Below, piece after piece: positions 9,634 through 19,649 of a stretch of DNA of 31,749 nt; within the stretch, counting starts at the first letter, position 1; each line of letters opens with the position of its first letter. Below the pieces are notes generated by a model. That model had not been told where the DNA came from. It ran no database searches and was given only the letters and a program-made list of their open reading frames with translations. The DNA comes from Triangularia verruculosa. Taxonomy: Eukaryota > Ascomycota > Sordariomycetes > Sordariales > Podosporaceae. A program made the position numbers and the translations under genes. The stretch covers positions 1 to 31,749 of the forward strand of contig MU864086.1 of assembly GCA_033296885.1 (NCBI GenBank), given 5' to 3'.

Positions 9634-10466
9634 ATGTCATTTACATTTGGAGGCAAGTCTGTGACTCAGGCGGCCCGCAATACGGCTGGGGATGAACCCT
9701 CTAAAGACCTGATAAGCTCTCTAAAAGGGTATGATCATATTGCTCTCGTCGTCCCTCCGTCTTTGGAACTTACAGGTATTGACAATAGCCGCCGGCTAGG
9801 CTCTACTCCAGCGGGGAGTACTCAGACCTCGTGATATCCTGCGGGGGAAAGGACTACCATGTGCATAGGGCCATCGTATGCACGCAGTCCGAGTTCTTCT
9901 CTACAGCTTGCCGCGCAAGCTTCAAGGCCAGTGGCAGTTTATACGCCCACAACGGCTCTAAACTAACATTTTTCGTTTAGGAGGCACAAGAAGGAAAGAT
10001 CCCCCTCCCAGATGATGATCCTCGGCTTGTCCATATTATGGTACATTATTTGTACCATTTTGACTACGACGTACAGTTGCAATACGGCCGTAGTCATTTC
10101 GATGGGTTAAAAACGGACGGAGACGAAACCAACGTAAATGAGCCGATCGGGGAAGTCCTTCTCACTCATGCAAAGGTTTACGCCTTAGCAGAGAAGTACC
10201 TGATCCGTGGGCTGAAGGCCGTCGCGCTTCGACAATTCAAAGCGGCGGCTACTGTCTCCTTAAACATCAATGATTTCCTTCTGGCAATGTTAGAGGTGTA
10301 TACAACTACTATTGAGGATGACAGAGGGCTGAGAGATATCGTCGTGGAAACCCTTTATAAGCATTCTCAATGGCTAGACAAGGAGGAGGTGCGAGATGTG
10401 GTTAAGGGGTTGGGAGCTTTGACGTATGATCTCGTTATATATATGCGCCAACATGGCAGGTTCTAA
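9634..10466 (+). CDS. BTB/POZ-domain protein
   Basis: With two introns removed, ATG 9,634 gives about 235 residues. Exons: 9,634-9,728; 9,800-9,926; 9,981-10,466. Intron 1 (9,729-9,799) is GTATGA..TTGAC..GGCTAG; its removal joins DLISSLKG to LYSSGEYSDLVIS without a stop. Intron 2 (9,927-9,980) begins GC rather than GT, with branch CTAAC and acceptor TTTAG. The BTB core is clear: EYSDLVISCGGKDYHVHRAI, SEFFSTACRASF, then PLPDDDPRLVHIMVHYLY and VYALAEKYLIRGLK. BTB domains dimerise and often serve as Cullin-3 adaptors; this small fungal type has no other domain and its partner is unknown. The gene looks intact although its neighbours are dead. Confidence 0.65.
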
Positions 10467-10968
10467 GCTAGATCCTGGGTAGTCGAGAGGGAATGTAGTA
10501 GTTTAAGTATATATACGGCGTTCACGTTGACAAAGACTACGGCGAAGATTAGTGCAATGTCCCGATACCAGCGAGGGAATGAGGCAGGGGGTGAAGGGAG
10601 AAGGGTGCCGACGGCGTACAAACTAGAGGATAGCCGCTACTTCGTTTCGTTATTTTAAATCTTTGTTCTAACACCTTTGATCGTGCTTGTGTAACCTATT
10701 AGTCAGTACCACGAGGTAGTCAATTTAGTTCTCAAATCCCCTACCCCGTAACTCTCTTCCACTTCCTATCCATTCACTCCTCCTCCGCTATGGTCAGCTC
10801 TGTCCCTTGTTGCCTCCCGCCGGCTATGTTCGCGAATTACCCCAACATTTGTTCTGGGACGTAGCTATGGTCGTTCTGTCATTTGCCCGGCCGGTACCCC
10901 ATCTTCTTCCTCTCGTACCTGACTGTCGCCAACCACTTCTCTACGCCACTAATAGCGGCTTCCGGAGA
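10467..10968. other. Intergenic, no gene seen
   Basis: About 500 bp between the BTB gene and the AAA pseudogene, both ending here (convergent). No reading frame with protein-like content and no repeat was noticed. Confidence 0.5.
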
Positions 10969-11650
10969 CTAGAATCTCGATGCGAAAAATGATATTACCT
11001 TAGCCGGGCTGAACTCCCGCTCCGGAATCTTTGCGGCGAACTCCTCTGCCAGCGAGCCGGCTGCCTTGTGGTCTTGATAAGCAAAACGGAAGAGCCCTGC
11101 TATTATTTTCCTATCCGCGAAGCCGAACTCGGCTGTTATAGCTACGCGACTGGGTTCCATTAGAGCGCCATCGACGAGCTCGATGTGGCGGGTTGTCATG
11201 ATAATCAGATGGCCATCCCCTGCATTGTCGATAGTATCGAGGAGCGTAGATAGAGAGGCGGTTCCTTCGCGTGGCTGTGAATTGGCGTTCTCGGCATCCT
11301 CTAAGACGATAATGGATCCGGGGGGGGACCCGGACGAATAAGATCTTCATGTCGCTGCCGTTGACGAATAGGCAGACGATATAGACATCTAGATCGAAAT
11401 GCCTTGCGATAGCGAGAGCTAAGGATGTCTTTCCAGTTCCGGTAGGTCCGTGAAACAGATGGCACTGCCTGTATGGACCGCGGTGCTGCTCTCGAGAAGC
11501 CGGGCCACGAAAGTCGCGGAAGTTTTTTAGGAGAAACTTTTTGACCTGGTTATCCAGTATAACGGAAGAGATTGGCTGTGTCGGCCGAATTGGCAGATGC
11601 CTGAGGCCATCGGGGCACGGGCCATTAGTAGAAGGATAAATATACAAGGA
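10969..11650 (-). pseudogene. BCS1-like AAA ATPase, broken
   Basis: Minus-strand frame from about 11,645 carries the BCS1-type lead-in PISSVILDNQVKKFLLKNFR and a Walker A (GPTGTGKTS), then DLDVYIV. At a run of eight G (11,320-11,327, plus strand) the frame breaks. The next frame continues with Walker-B-like SIIVLEDAENA, then MTTRHIELVDGALMEPSRV with an Arg-finger-like PSRV, and the BCS1 tail (AAKIPEREFSPAKVISFF), ending TAG at about 10,969. A seven-base run would rejoin the frames. No ATG precedes the fragment and an in-frame TAG lies about 36 bases upstream of 11,647, so the BCS1 N-terminal region is lost or decayed. True BCS1 is a mitochondrial complex III chaperone; fungi carry many such paralogues of unclear role. 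Confidence 0.65.
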
Positions 11651-12794
11651 GCGTGGCAGACTGATGACCTTCCTCTACTACTTAGACGTCTGGACCCAAC
11701 AATGGAATCGGCCCTACAATGGAATTTTTGGCACCACCACCACCACCGGGATGGAAGACATCTAGCTCATCTAACTTGCAAGCAATTTACACGGAAACCT
11801 GATGATTCTACTCCTCTTCCGCACGGCGAATAGTCTCCAGGCTGCACACGATTATCTCTTCGGCTTCCTCCTGCGTCGCTGTTCTGTTGGGTCCTCCTCT
11901 TTTTCTTCAGTGGAGCCCCTGAACAGGGATTTCTTAGTTGAGCTTTCCAACAAGTGTTTTTACAAAAGGCTCGTAAGCAAGGATTTTAATAGTGGGGTTC
12001 TTGCATCCGATTGGCTATCACTTGTACAATAAAACGCCGGGAATGTCTTAGCCGTGCCGTGACGCGGCGCCCTGCAATACGCTTCCTTCCTGTATGGGAT
12101 TGACCCTAGGTGTGCCGGGAAACAGATTCCGCTACCTGGGCATGCCATTCAGTCCTGGGCAGTTGGAAAGCGGGCTGCCGGCGAAATGCATAGCGCAGTC
12201 ACATCCTGCTCCAGTCACACCGCTAAAGGCATCCATGCTGGGGGAATGTAACAGCATCGAGCAGCTGTGGTTTTGTAAGCTGGGCCCTGAACCGAGAAGG
12301 GCCAGGTTGGAATGCCCTGTGAATTGGTCGCATGTCTGCGGCTCCCGACGTGTCCCAGCCCAATGCCCTGTTCTGTGGATTTACTTTGCGATGAGCCAAC
12401 AGCTAACTACGTCTACGAGGTAGTAGATCTTTTCGATCAAACCACGGCCCTTGTCCACCCGTGCTCCTGCAGGCTTTTTGCCGCAAGAAGCGCACAGCTC
12501 AAGGTGTTTCGAAAGTGACACTCCTATTGCGGCGCGTACTTCCATGAGTCACACATTGCAGTACACTAAGATGACAGCTTTGCAGGGTATTGGCTTCGAT
12601 GCTGGGATCTGTAGGATCTATTGGGAGGAAGCAGGAGGTTGGAGCCTGTGAACGAGAACTTTGGTACCAGATTGGAATGTAGTGTTGGGCCTGATCAAAT
12701 TCGGCCTCTTTCCAGATGGTTCGCGCAGGCCAGTTTCGGCTCCAAGTGGTATAAATATTGTCGTCCACTGTCGTGTTGAGCCATTCGTTCTCAG
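11651..12794. other. No supported gene
   Basis: About 1.1 kb of near-50% GC sequence. Short open frames on both strands lack recognisable motifs or spliceable continuations. A histidine-coding CAC/ACC run lies at about 11,732-11,749. Part of the left end may be the decayed N-terminal region of the AAA pseudogene. Confidence 0.45.
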
Positions 12795-12918
12795 CGCTGT
12801 CAACAAGTCAAGTCAAGTCAAGTCTGGGGCTAGACTTGACTTGACTTGATGAATTTGAGCCAGACTTGACTTAACTCCCCCCCGACTTAACTTGACTTAA
12901 CAGACTTGACAGACTTGC
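12795..12918. repeat. hAT-like subterminal ACTTGAC/GTCAAGT repeats
   Basis: A perfect 18-bp inverted repeat (12,808-12,825 and 12,832-12,849; 6-base loop ggggct) made of tcaag/cttga pentamers, followed by more cttgactt copies to about 12,918. A possible terminal sequence cagcgctgtcaacaagtc starts at 12,792. It lies just beyond the 3' end of a hAT transposase tail, where hAT elements carry clustered subterminal motifs. The matching far end was not found. Confidence 0.55.
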
Positions 12919-13004
12919 CAAGAAAGCTCGGTCGAGGTTATTCCGAACCCAAAATAGATACAAATATCGGCCTCCAAGACTATCATAAGGCTACAACCTT
13001 CCCA

Positions 13005-13440
13005 AATAATTCCTCCCGCGTTTAATTTCGTATACATTAAAAGCTTTAAGAGGATATTATCGCTAAGAGAATATCGTTGTAACCCTATCGTGAGCTTTGA
13101 GGCTGAAGGTCCGCTTACATTCCGTTGCGCAGGGAGGTATTAAAAGTATTTCGAGCGCCATTCTCGCGAGGCGTAGGTATTCGTTTTTCCGGGCCAACCA
13201 CCATTGGATTGGGTCGTCAACGGGGTGCACAGGACCCCGTAAGTACTCCCCAACCTCATCCACAATACCGCCGGCAATCGGGGCATCGTAGAAGCTATCC
13301 CCAAAGCCAGGGACTTGCTCCGGGGTGCATCAGCGTGCCGGGGGGTCGACTGCTGGGTAGTACGTATCAAAGTAAGCCACAAACCGCCGCTGGATGTCTA
13401 ATATCCTCTGGTCGTTGCCCTCGTAGAATCAGCGCTCCCA
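13005..13440 (-). pseudogene. hAT transposase C-terminal dimerisation region, RIP-decayed
   Basis: Minus-strand translation gives FYEGNDQRILDIQRRFVAYF, VDEVGEYLRGPVHPVDDPIQ, WWLARKNEYLRLARMALEIL and LIPPCATECKRTFS. The last two blocks match the hAT dimerisation domain (…WW…N.YP.L..MA.D.L.IP…SEC.R.FS). Two TGA codons (in WER[*]FYEG and PPAR[*]CTPEQ) fit TGG to TGA by G-to-A change, i.e. CpA to TpA on the plus strand. A frameshift follows the FSL motif, after which IGLQRYSLSDNILLKLLMY continues in another frame to about 13,010. Only the C-terminal third remains; at 13,440 it abruptly meets different repeat sequence. Confidence 0.7.
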
Positions 13441-13545
13441 ATAATCCAATTTTTCTTAGCAATCTTTCAATCCAATCAATCAAATCCAATTCAATTATAG
13501 ATTTTTCGGGTTCAATTTAATCCAATCCGAGCACCCTAATTGATT
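13441..13545. repeat. Putative second transposon terminus with TTGGATT repeats
   Basis: Read on the minus strand, the block begins agggtgctcggattggatt and carries several TTGGATT/TTGAATT copies up to the sharp junction with the hAT coding relic at 13,440. Clustered short motifs next to a GC-richer terminal word look like a hAT or MITE end inserted into the older hAT copy. The other end and the target duplication are not resolved. Confidence 0.4.
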
Positions 13546-15715
13546 AGCAAATTGTCAATTATTAGCCTCTAATTTTTATACTTTTACAGATACCTACCTT
13601 TAGAAACTATCTTACCTTCTGTCCAGGAAAGTACCCCCGGCTAGGCGTATTATAGGCCCTCGGTTCGAGACGTATTGTCTTACGATGGATCCCTTTATTA
13701 GTATTACGTTCCTACTTAATTAACCGTTATATTAGGCTATTACTATTGCCGCCGTTAGCCCTATACTACCGTTATCGTTAACTTCGCTAATCGCTTAGAT
13801 ATAGCTTCGATTATTAGCGATGTTCTGACCTTCTTATCGACTGCTTCTATTACCGGAAATAATACTTTCTTGCGCTTCCGCCGGACCTATAACGTTACTA
13901 ATTAAGTTCGCGATATAATAAAGATCGCTTTAAAATAACTACCCTTTATTGTCGAGGATTCTCCAATGATTTTTTATAGAGGAAAGAGATATATTCTAGA
14001 GGAATAGTTATTTAAGAAAAACTGTACTTCGTAGATTAGGAAATACGGTATTTAGCTTGCGATTAAAAGGCGATAAAGCTAATAGCTTTTTTTAGTGTTA
14101 TAAGCTTTATTTTAGTATTTTTAATTTTTAAGCTATAAGCGCTGGTATTTAGTATTTAAAAAAGTCCTATAGGATTACTGAGATAGTTATTAATATTAAA
14201 GAGAGTAGTAGTAGTATTAAGGGTTTAAGTAAATATATACGGTTAATTAAGGTATGGTTTTCTGTTGAAAAGTATGAGCCGTATACAGGCCTAAGGGCCC
14301 TGTAACGGTAGGCACTTACAGTGCTCTCTAGTGCAGCGGAATTGTCACACACGATACCTAAAGCTCACTGCTGGGGTACTGGGCTACAGTACCTTATAGG
14401 TACTGTATAACAGAGAATATAGGTAGTAACCTTCTTTATTTATAGAGCTAGCCTTCTATAATCCAATTGTATCCTCTGTAGTAGGGTTCGTACTCGACCT
14501 CTACCACATACCCACCGACCAATGTGCGGGAACTCGCACGCCAGGGCGGGCTGATAGGCCAGAGTACGACTTGCAGGACCCCGTTTTTGGTGCGAGTTGC
14601 CAAAAAGCGACTCACGCCCATACAAATCTTCACCCAAACCGCCCCCCTCTTAGCCAAAGTGCGGGTCATCGTGGGCCTAAGGCTTAGCCCTTTTAACCAG
14701 TGGTGTATATAGACCTTATAAGCTTAATTATGAAATTATAGCTATTTTGGCCCACTGGTTGGCCCGATGCAAGCTTTTGAAGTGGCCTGTAGCACTGAGT
14801 GGGGCCCGTGCGCAGGTGCCGGGTAAGTGCTAGGTGACGGGTAAGCTCTTCGGGCAAAGGCTTGGCCGAATCCTCCAATCCTTCACACCTATAACCACGT
14901 AGTATTACAGCTGCCAGTCCACTGTAAATTAGGCCTCACAGGGACCTATTTTAACAGAAATATATCGGATCGTTTAATTAGCTCTTTAAATAATACGTTT
15001 TATATAAGGAGGGTAATCTTCGCCTCGCGACCAATATAATTGGGAGAGCTTATCGTAATTCCGAACCGTCGAAATTTCGATCGGATTCTACAGATTACGC
15101 GCCTACTATATTTAACGATTTTCGGCTATTATATTATTAAATAACTTATGAAGTATTATAATATAGATTTATTTATATTAAAATAAAGTAAGTTATAAAG
15201 TTATCGGATATTATAATATTACGGTTTATCAGTATAAAGTTATCTGCTTTTCGAAATTAAACCGATAATTAATAATATTTAAATTATTAATTAAACTATA
15301 TTAACTATAATTAGCTAAAACTTAACTAAAGTTAAAAAAGTAATTCTATTATATATAGTAACTGCCTATACTACTTAAATAATAATCCGTCTATACTATA
15401 ATTTTAATCGTACCCTAATAATTATCTATTTATTTTAATTTAGATCGAACTTTTTCTTTATATTATAATAAAATATATATATTAATCCGTCAATCCCTTA
15501 TATTTATACTAGGCTTTTAGTCTTTTAAGACCAATTATCTATATATTCGTTCATCGGATCCCATAACCGGAGTACTTACCTATTATAGTAGAATTCCTCT
15601 ACTACTAATTAAGTTCTAGCCGTTTAGTAGTATTGCTATACCGCTAACCTGCCTAAAACGACCGGAAATACTACCGCCGCCGTTCGTAACTATCCCCCTT
15701 TCGCACGACCGTAAT
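13546..15715. other. AT-rich decayed DNA with a GC-normal island
   Basis: 13,546-14,270 and 14,900-15,715 are strongly AT-rich with stops in all frames. Between them, about 14,270-14,930 is GC-balanced with small hairpins (for example gtgcgggaactcgcac at about 14,524), ggcctaagggccctgt near 14,290 and an unusual density of ggccc words, but no convincing protein. It could be a non-autonomous element or solo LTR; I cannot show its ends. Confidence 0.45.
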
Positions 15716-15718
15716 TTC

Positions 15719-15961
15719 GCTAACCGTAGAGACATTCTCGAGTATATCGACAAGCGATGCTCCGAGCCAGCTGCCCGAGTGGCTCTCGTCGACCTCGGCA
15801 GTGTCGGCAAGTCACGATCAGCGATGATGCGCACAAAGGACAGCCACTTGCGAAGTACCTGCCACGGATTGTGTCCTCCTGTGGCCGACCATCTGTCGCT
15901 CATGAGCTTTTTCGATCCGACGATGGTAGATGAGATGTACGCCGCCACTGTAGCCGCGAAC
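15719..15961 (+). pseudogene. NB-ARC/NLR-type P-loop relic
   Basis: The plus frame at 15,719-15,830 reads RRDILEYIDKRCSEPAARVA then LVDLGSVGKSRSAM. In fungal NB-ARC/TPR (NLR-like) proteins this context, a linker ending in EPAARVAL, leads directly into the P-loop GLGGVGKSQ. Here two glycines appear as Asp and Ser, each one G-to-A change away from Gly, consistent with RIP. Lys and Ser of the P-loop remain. After about 15,830 the similarity is lost and flanks are AT-rich. Fungal NLRs act in non-self recognition and programmed cell death; this one is only a fossil of perhaps 40 recognisable residues. Confidence 0.45.
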
Positions 15962-15979
15962 GACTAGCTCACCCTCGGA

Positions 15980-16740
15980 TCGTCCACATTAAATACATAG
16001 CCCCAGCTTACGGGACTACCCCGGACGGTAAAGCGTCTCTAGGGTAGTTTCTGAAACCTTATAATACTAAGGAAATAAGAGACAATGGTCTAAATAATGT
16101 GGAGATATAGAGTCGGGCAGCGGTAGGAGTATTATAGTTGGTAATATATATTTCGACGCAGCTTTTAATAAAGTTAGTAGATTCGAAAATAATATGGTGA
16201 TACTAAGGGACTATTGCTCTATTATCGTAGATAAAATAGGGCTTATATAGTTATCGACGAAGAGGTAATTAGAAGCGTTTAAGTAATTATCGATATTTAA
16301 ATAGTAGTATATAATAATTAAGCGGGTAGTAGCGTTATTCTTAATATAATAGTGTAGTAGCCTTGATAGAGGAATATTATTAGTTTCAGAGGAAGTCCTT
16401 AATGCCTATAGCTAAATAAAGTAGATAGTTAGAAACGAATTTTATCGTTCTATTTATAGGGAATTTAAAAGCTTTATTCTATTTTTATACTTCTAATAAC
16501 TATATATTATATAATTATCAGATCGTTATTCGATATATATTTAATAGATAGTAATACTTTATCAGCTCGACGAATTGTTTCTGGTATTAGGCCCGAAGAC
16601 ATTCGGTACAGAACCGCTGTAATTTATAAGTACTAAAAGCGGCTTAATATACCCGCCTAACGTAATTAATAATTATAGTTAATTCCGGCTAATATGTATT
16701 TAATACGGAGTAAGTAGCGACGTACTATATTAGTCACGGC
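15980..16740. other. AT-rich RIP-decayed DNA
   Basis: Strongly AT-rich, stops in all frames. It may be the destroyed remainder of the NLR-like gene to its left or of a repeat. No intact feature seen. Confidence 0.6.
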
Positions 16741-16790
16741 TAGGGGCCCTCCTGGTCTTCGTCAAACCTATACAATTTGGGCTATGACTA

Positions 16791-17226
16791 GTCTCAGAGC
16801 TCAGACCTCTTTCTTTCTTCGCCCCAGTGCGCCGCGCGCCGCGCGCACTCTCCTCATTGTCTGGCGCGCTCCGCGCACCCCACAACGCACTGACCACTTG
16901 CATGTATTATGGGCCCATTTTGACAGCGAAGAGAAAGACTGATGTGTGTATGTGGGTTTTGATTGGCTGGAATGGGAGGGGCGGGAGTGTGGGGGGTGGA
17001 GCAAAAGGTACATGCACACATCCGAAGCCCTGCACTGGTCTGAGCCTCTGAGACTAGCCATGCATCCATGACTTGGGATTCAGTTGGGTCTCAGACCATT
17101 TTCTCTTCGCTGTCAAAATGGGCCCACAAATACTTGGAAGTGGCCCGTGCGACCTGTGGGCCCTGTGGGGCGTGCGAGACTTGGCCGGCCGGCGAGGAAG
17201 AAGAAAGAGGTCTGAGCCTCTGAGAC
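16791..17226. mobile_element. MITE-like element(s) with long inverted repeats
   Basis: The left end (gtctcagagctcagacctct, 16,791) and right end (..agaggtctgagcctctgagac, ending 17,226) are reverse complements, each flanked by TA, as for Tc1/mariner-type insertions. A further inverted match links tgggcccattttgacagcga (about 16,910) to its complement at about 17,107-17,131. A third copy of the terminal word (ggtctgagcctctgagac, 17,037-17,054, again followed by TA) and an inward gtctcagacc at 17,089 suggest two elements: 16,791-17,054 and a shorter, inverted relative 17,089-17,226. No transposase inside; CpG-rich blocks show little RIP, so insertion may be recent. Confidence 0.7.
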
Positions 17227-17228
17227 TA

Positions 17229-18141
17229 CCCCATCAAGGGTTTCTTTTTTTTTAGGTCGAGACTAGCTTCGACGCCAGCGATGGTGCTGGGGACGAGAAG
17301 GTGGACCGAGGAAGTCTTGGGTGCCCACTGGAAATCTGCACTAACATTTAAGTACTCGTGCCGTAATATCGCAGCGGCGACCAGTTGACCAGTTGAGCTT
17401 TGTCGGGGAGGTGCTGGCGACGGAGATAGGTACCGGCTGGAGTCTTTCCCGCCAGGTAGGTTCACGGTGGGTATCTGTGGACCAGCAAAATCAAGGGGGG
17501 AACAGGTAAGATTGTGCGAACCCGAAGTGTTGGAGATAAGATCGGGCTAGGAGGGGGCGGGAGACCCATCGTGGAGTCGCTAATCGAGGGGAACTCGGGA
17601 AAAAGAAAGCAGAGTGCCACCGTGACATGATTTTCCCATGCATACCCCAGAAAAGAATCGTCGATAGCTTGCCTCTGGAGGTGGGGCACCCCTAAACTTG
17701 GGTGTTTTTCCCCAGTCTCCGTTTATCACTTTTCAGTGTAGGTAATCAAATCCACACCTCGTGGAGCACGACAATCTCCTCGAAGGTCCGAGTTGAGCAT
17801 GGCTAATTTACACTAGTTTTGATGCTGCCAGGGAGGACCTGGATGGGGATCTCATTAGGGATTCTCAGTTGTTCCCAAGAAACCAGCATGACTCGGATCT
17901 GCAATAAAGAATGCTACCCACCCAACCCTTTTATTCAAGGCAAGCTAGGTCGGCTTACCTACCCATCACCAACAGTTGTGATAAACATCTTTTGACGTCT
18001 CCCTCTGGGTTTTGCTTTCTTGTGTGTTGTTATTGTTGTTGTTCTTGTTGGTCTTGTTTGTTGTTTTCCTCCTCCCGCACCTGACGCTCGTTTCTCTCCT
18101 TGCAACTCTCGGCCTCGGCCTCCCCTCCGGAAACAATCATC
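17229..18141. promoter_or_regulatory. Upstream region of the membrane-protein gene
   Basis: About 0.9 kb GC-balanced, with no convincing gene. The last 130 bases are pyrimidine/TTG-rich (tgttgt repeats at 18,021-18,067, then ctcctcccgc), typical of a fungal 5' leader before the ATG at 18,142. A poly-T tract lies at about 17,245. Confidence 0.45.
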
Positions 18142-19467
18142 ATGCCGCCCGCTTCTGCTCCTTCCGGGCCTGCCGAACCCCCAGTGCTCGGGAATGACTC
18201 CTCGCTCGCCGGCCCTTTCGATCCCAGCATGATTCCTTCCCCCCCAACACCAGCCGCCCAGCGAAGTGCCTACGCCTTTGCCGGAGCCGCTCTTGCTCTT
18301 AATATTATCTCCTTTCTGCTGTTCTCTGCCCGTATTGCCACAAGAACCATTCCGGTTTTCCACATGGGATGTGATGACTGGATCATTTGCGCCGCATATG
18401 TAAGTCTTGGCCTGGGTCGACTCTCGGAAGAAACCTACCATCCAGTTTGGATGGGGTTGGTGCTGACCGACCATCGTGTCCTCTGTGTCCAGGCCTTCCT
18501 CCTCGGCAACTCCGTTTTGCTTATGAAGACAGTGCCCTACACTTTCGGGGGTGATCCTTCGACATTCACCCTACAAGACGTCATCAACGGCAACAAGTAT
18601 GCCGTCCTCTCCCAACCGCTCTGGGCCTTTTCAATGGCCACTATCAAGATCTCAGTTGCCACCATGATGCTCCGCCTCGAGCAAAGACGAAGATGGCGGC
18701 AGTTCCTGTGGTTCATGATCGTCATCTTGGTTCTCGTCTGCATATACAACACTATCGCCTTCGCGATACAGTGCTTCCCGTTGGAGGCAGCCTGGGATAT
18801 CGCGGACCTTATTACGGATAAAAAGTGCTGGAGTGTTAACGCTATCCGCGTTAGCTCCATGGCCGTGTCGGTCTTTAACATTGTCACTGATATTATCTTT
18901 GCCCTTATTCCTGCTACCTTCCTTAGCAATGTTCAAATCCCTATGCGCGAGCGTATCGTTATCGGCATCTTAATGGGATTGGGTATCTTTGCCTCGGCAG
19001 CCTCCATTATCAAGGCAGTGGCCCTGGCCGAGTTCGGAAAGACAGATGACCCCAACGGACAGGGTATTATCGTTGGTACTTGGTTTTGTATTGAGCAGCA
19101 GGTTGCCTTCATCGCCGCCTGCATCCCTTGTCTGCGGAAGCCGTTCCAGATTTTCCTGCAAAAGGTCGGTCTGCTCAGCACTGTTGGTCATACCAGCAAT
19201 AAGGCCACCGCTGGTACCGGATTCAGGCGCATGTATGGTAATAAGACCTCCGAGGCAACCGGCGGAACAATCAAGATGAAGAGCATGATGAGCAGGGACG
19301 CGCCCAGTGAGGAGAGCATCCTCGCCTCCAACTCGGCAAACGGACAAGATGAGAACCTGAAGCCTGGTGAGATCTGGCGGACGACCGAAGTGCACCTCAA
19401 CGACGAGCCTGCCGATTGGGAAGATAGCAAGAACAAGAATTTGAAGGGTCCTGTGCACGGGGTATAA
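18142..19467 (+). CDS. Seven-TM fungal rhodopsin-domain / PTH11-like membrane protein
   Basis: ATG 18,142, one intron 18,400-18,492 (GTAAGT, branch GCTGAC, TCCAG), stop at 19,467: 410 residues. The intron is 93 nt with no in-frame stop, so its retention would go unnoticed in an ORF scan. A Pro/Ser-rich extracellular N-terminus (1-40) precedes seven hydrophobic spans: about 43-66, 79-100, 127-147, 157-178, 205-230, 240-264, 279-299. The order, WD in AAWDIADL, the conserved cysteines (C180, C198) and CIPCLRKPFQ after TM7 fit the fungal rhodopsin-domain family (integral membrane, SAT4/PTH11-like). Such proteins are putative plasma-membrane receptors of unknown ligand. The tail (310-410) is hydrophilic, with EIWRTTEV before the acidic end, a phrase common in this family. 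The gene looks intact. Confidence 0.85.
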   Translation: MPPASAPSGPAEPPVLGNDSSLAGPFDPSMIPSPPTPAAQRSAYAFAGAALALNIISFLLFSARIATRTIPVFHMGCDDWIICAAYVSLGLGRLSEETYHPVWMGLVLTDHRVLCVQAFLLGNSVLLMKTVPYTFGGDPSTFTLQDVINGNKYAVLSQPLWAFSMATIKISVATMMLRLEQRRRWRQFLWFMIVILVLVCIYNTIAFAIQCFPLEAAWDIADLITDKKCWSVNAIRVSSMAVSVFNIVTDIIFALIPATFLSNVQIPMRERIVIGILMGLGIFASAASIIKAVALAEFGKTDDPNGQGIIVGTWFCIEQQVAFIAACIPCLRKPFQIFLQKVGLLSTVGHTSNKATAGTGFRRMYGNKTSEATGGTIKMKSMMSRDAPSEESILASNSANGQDENLKPGEIWRTTEVHLNDEPADWEDSKNKNLKGPVHGV

Positions 19468-19587
19468 CGAGGTTGGAATTCTACGATGAAACGGGATCAA
19501 TTCACTTGTCAAAGATAAAGATGCCTTGATGCATGTATCTACTTTCCATTTTCACGAGATTGGAAGCCTCAGTCCAGGCTAAGCAAC

Positions 19588-19620
19588 AACGCCAACACCA
19601 ACGCCAACACCAACGCCAAC
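19588..19620. repeat. (AACGCC AACACC)n minisatellite
   Basis: Alternating aacgcc and aacacc hexamers, about 33 bp, between the membrane-protein gene and the convergent coiled-coil gene. Confidence 0.8.
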
Positions 19621-19649
19621 ATAGATATCCATCACCGTATCTGCACCGT

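Noticed and set aside
16801..17255. Several short ORFs on both strands
   Set aside because: They lie within the inverted-repeat element and read through its CpG-rich arms; no protein character.
17226..17689. Two minus-strand ORFs before the membrane-protein gene
   Set aside because: Low-complexity Pro/Ser translation, no motifs, and located in the likely promoter region.
18400..18492. A 31-residue extra loop between TM1 and TM2 of the membrane protein
   Set aside because: The stretch has a perfect GTAAGT donor, GCTGAC branch and CAG acceptor, and removing it restores a normal TM2, so it is an intron of length divisible by three.
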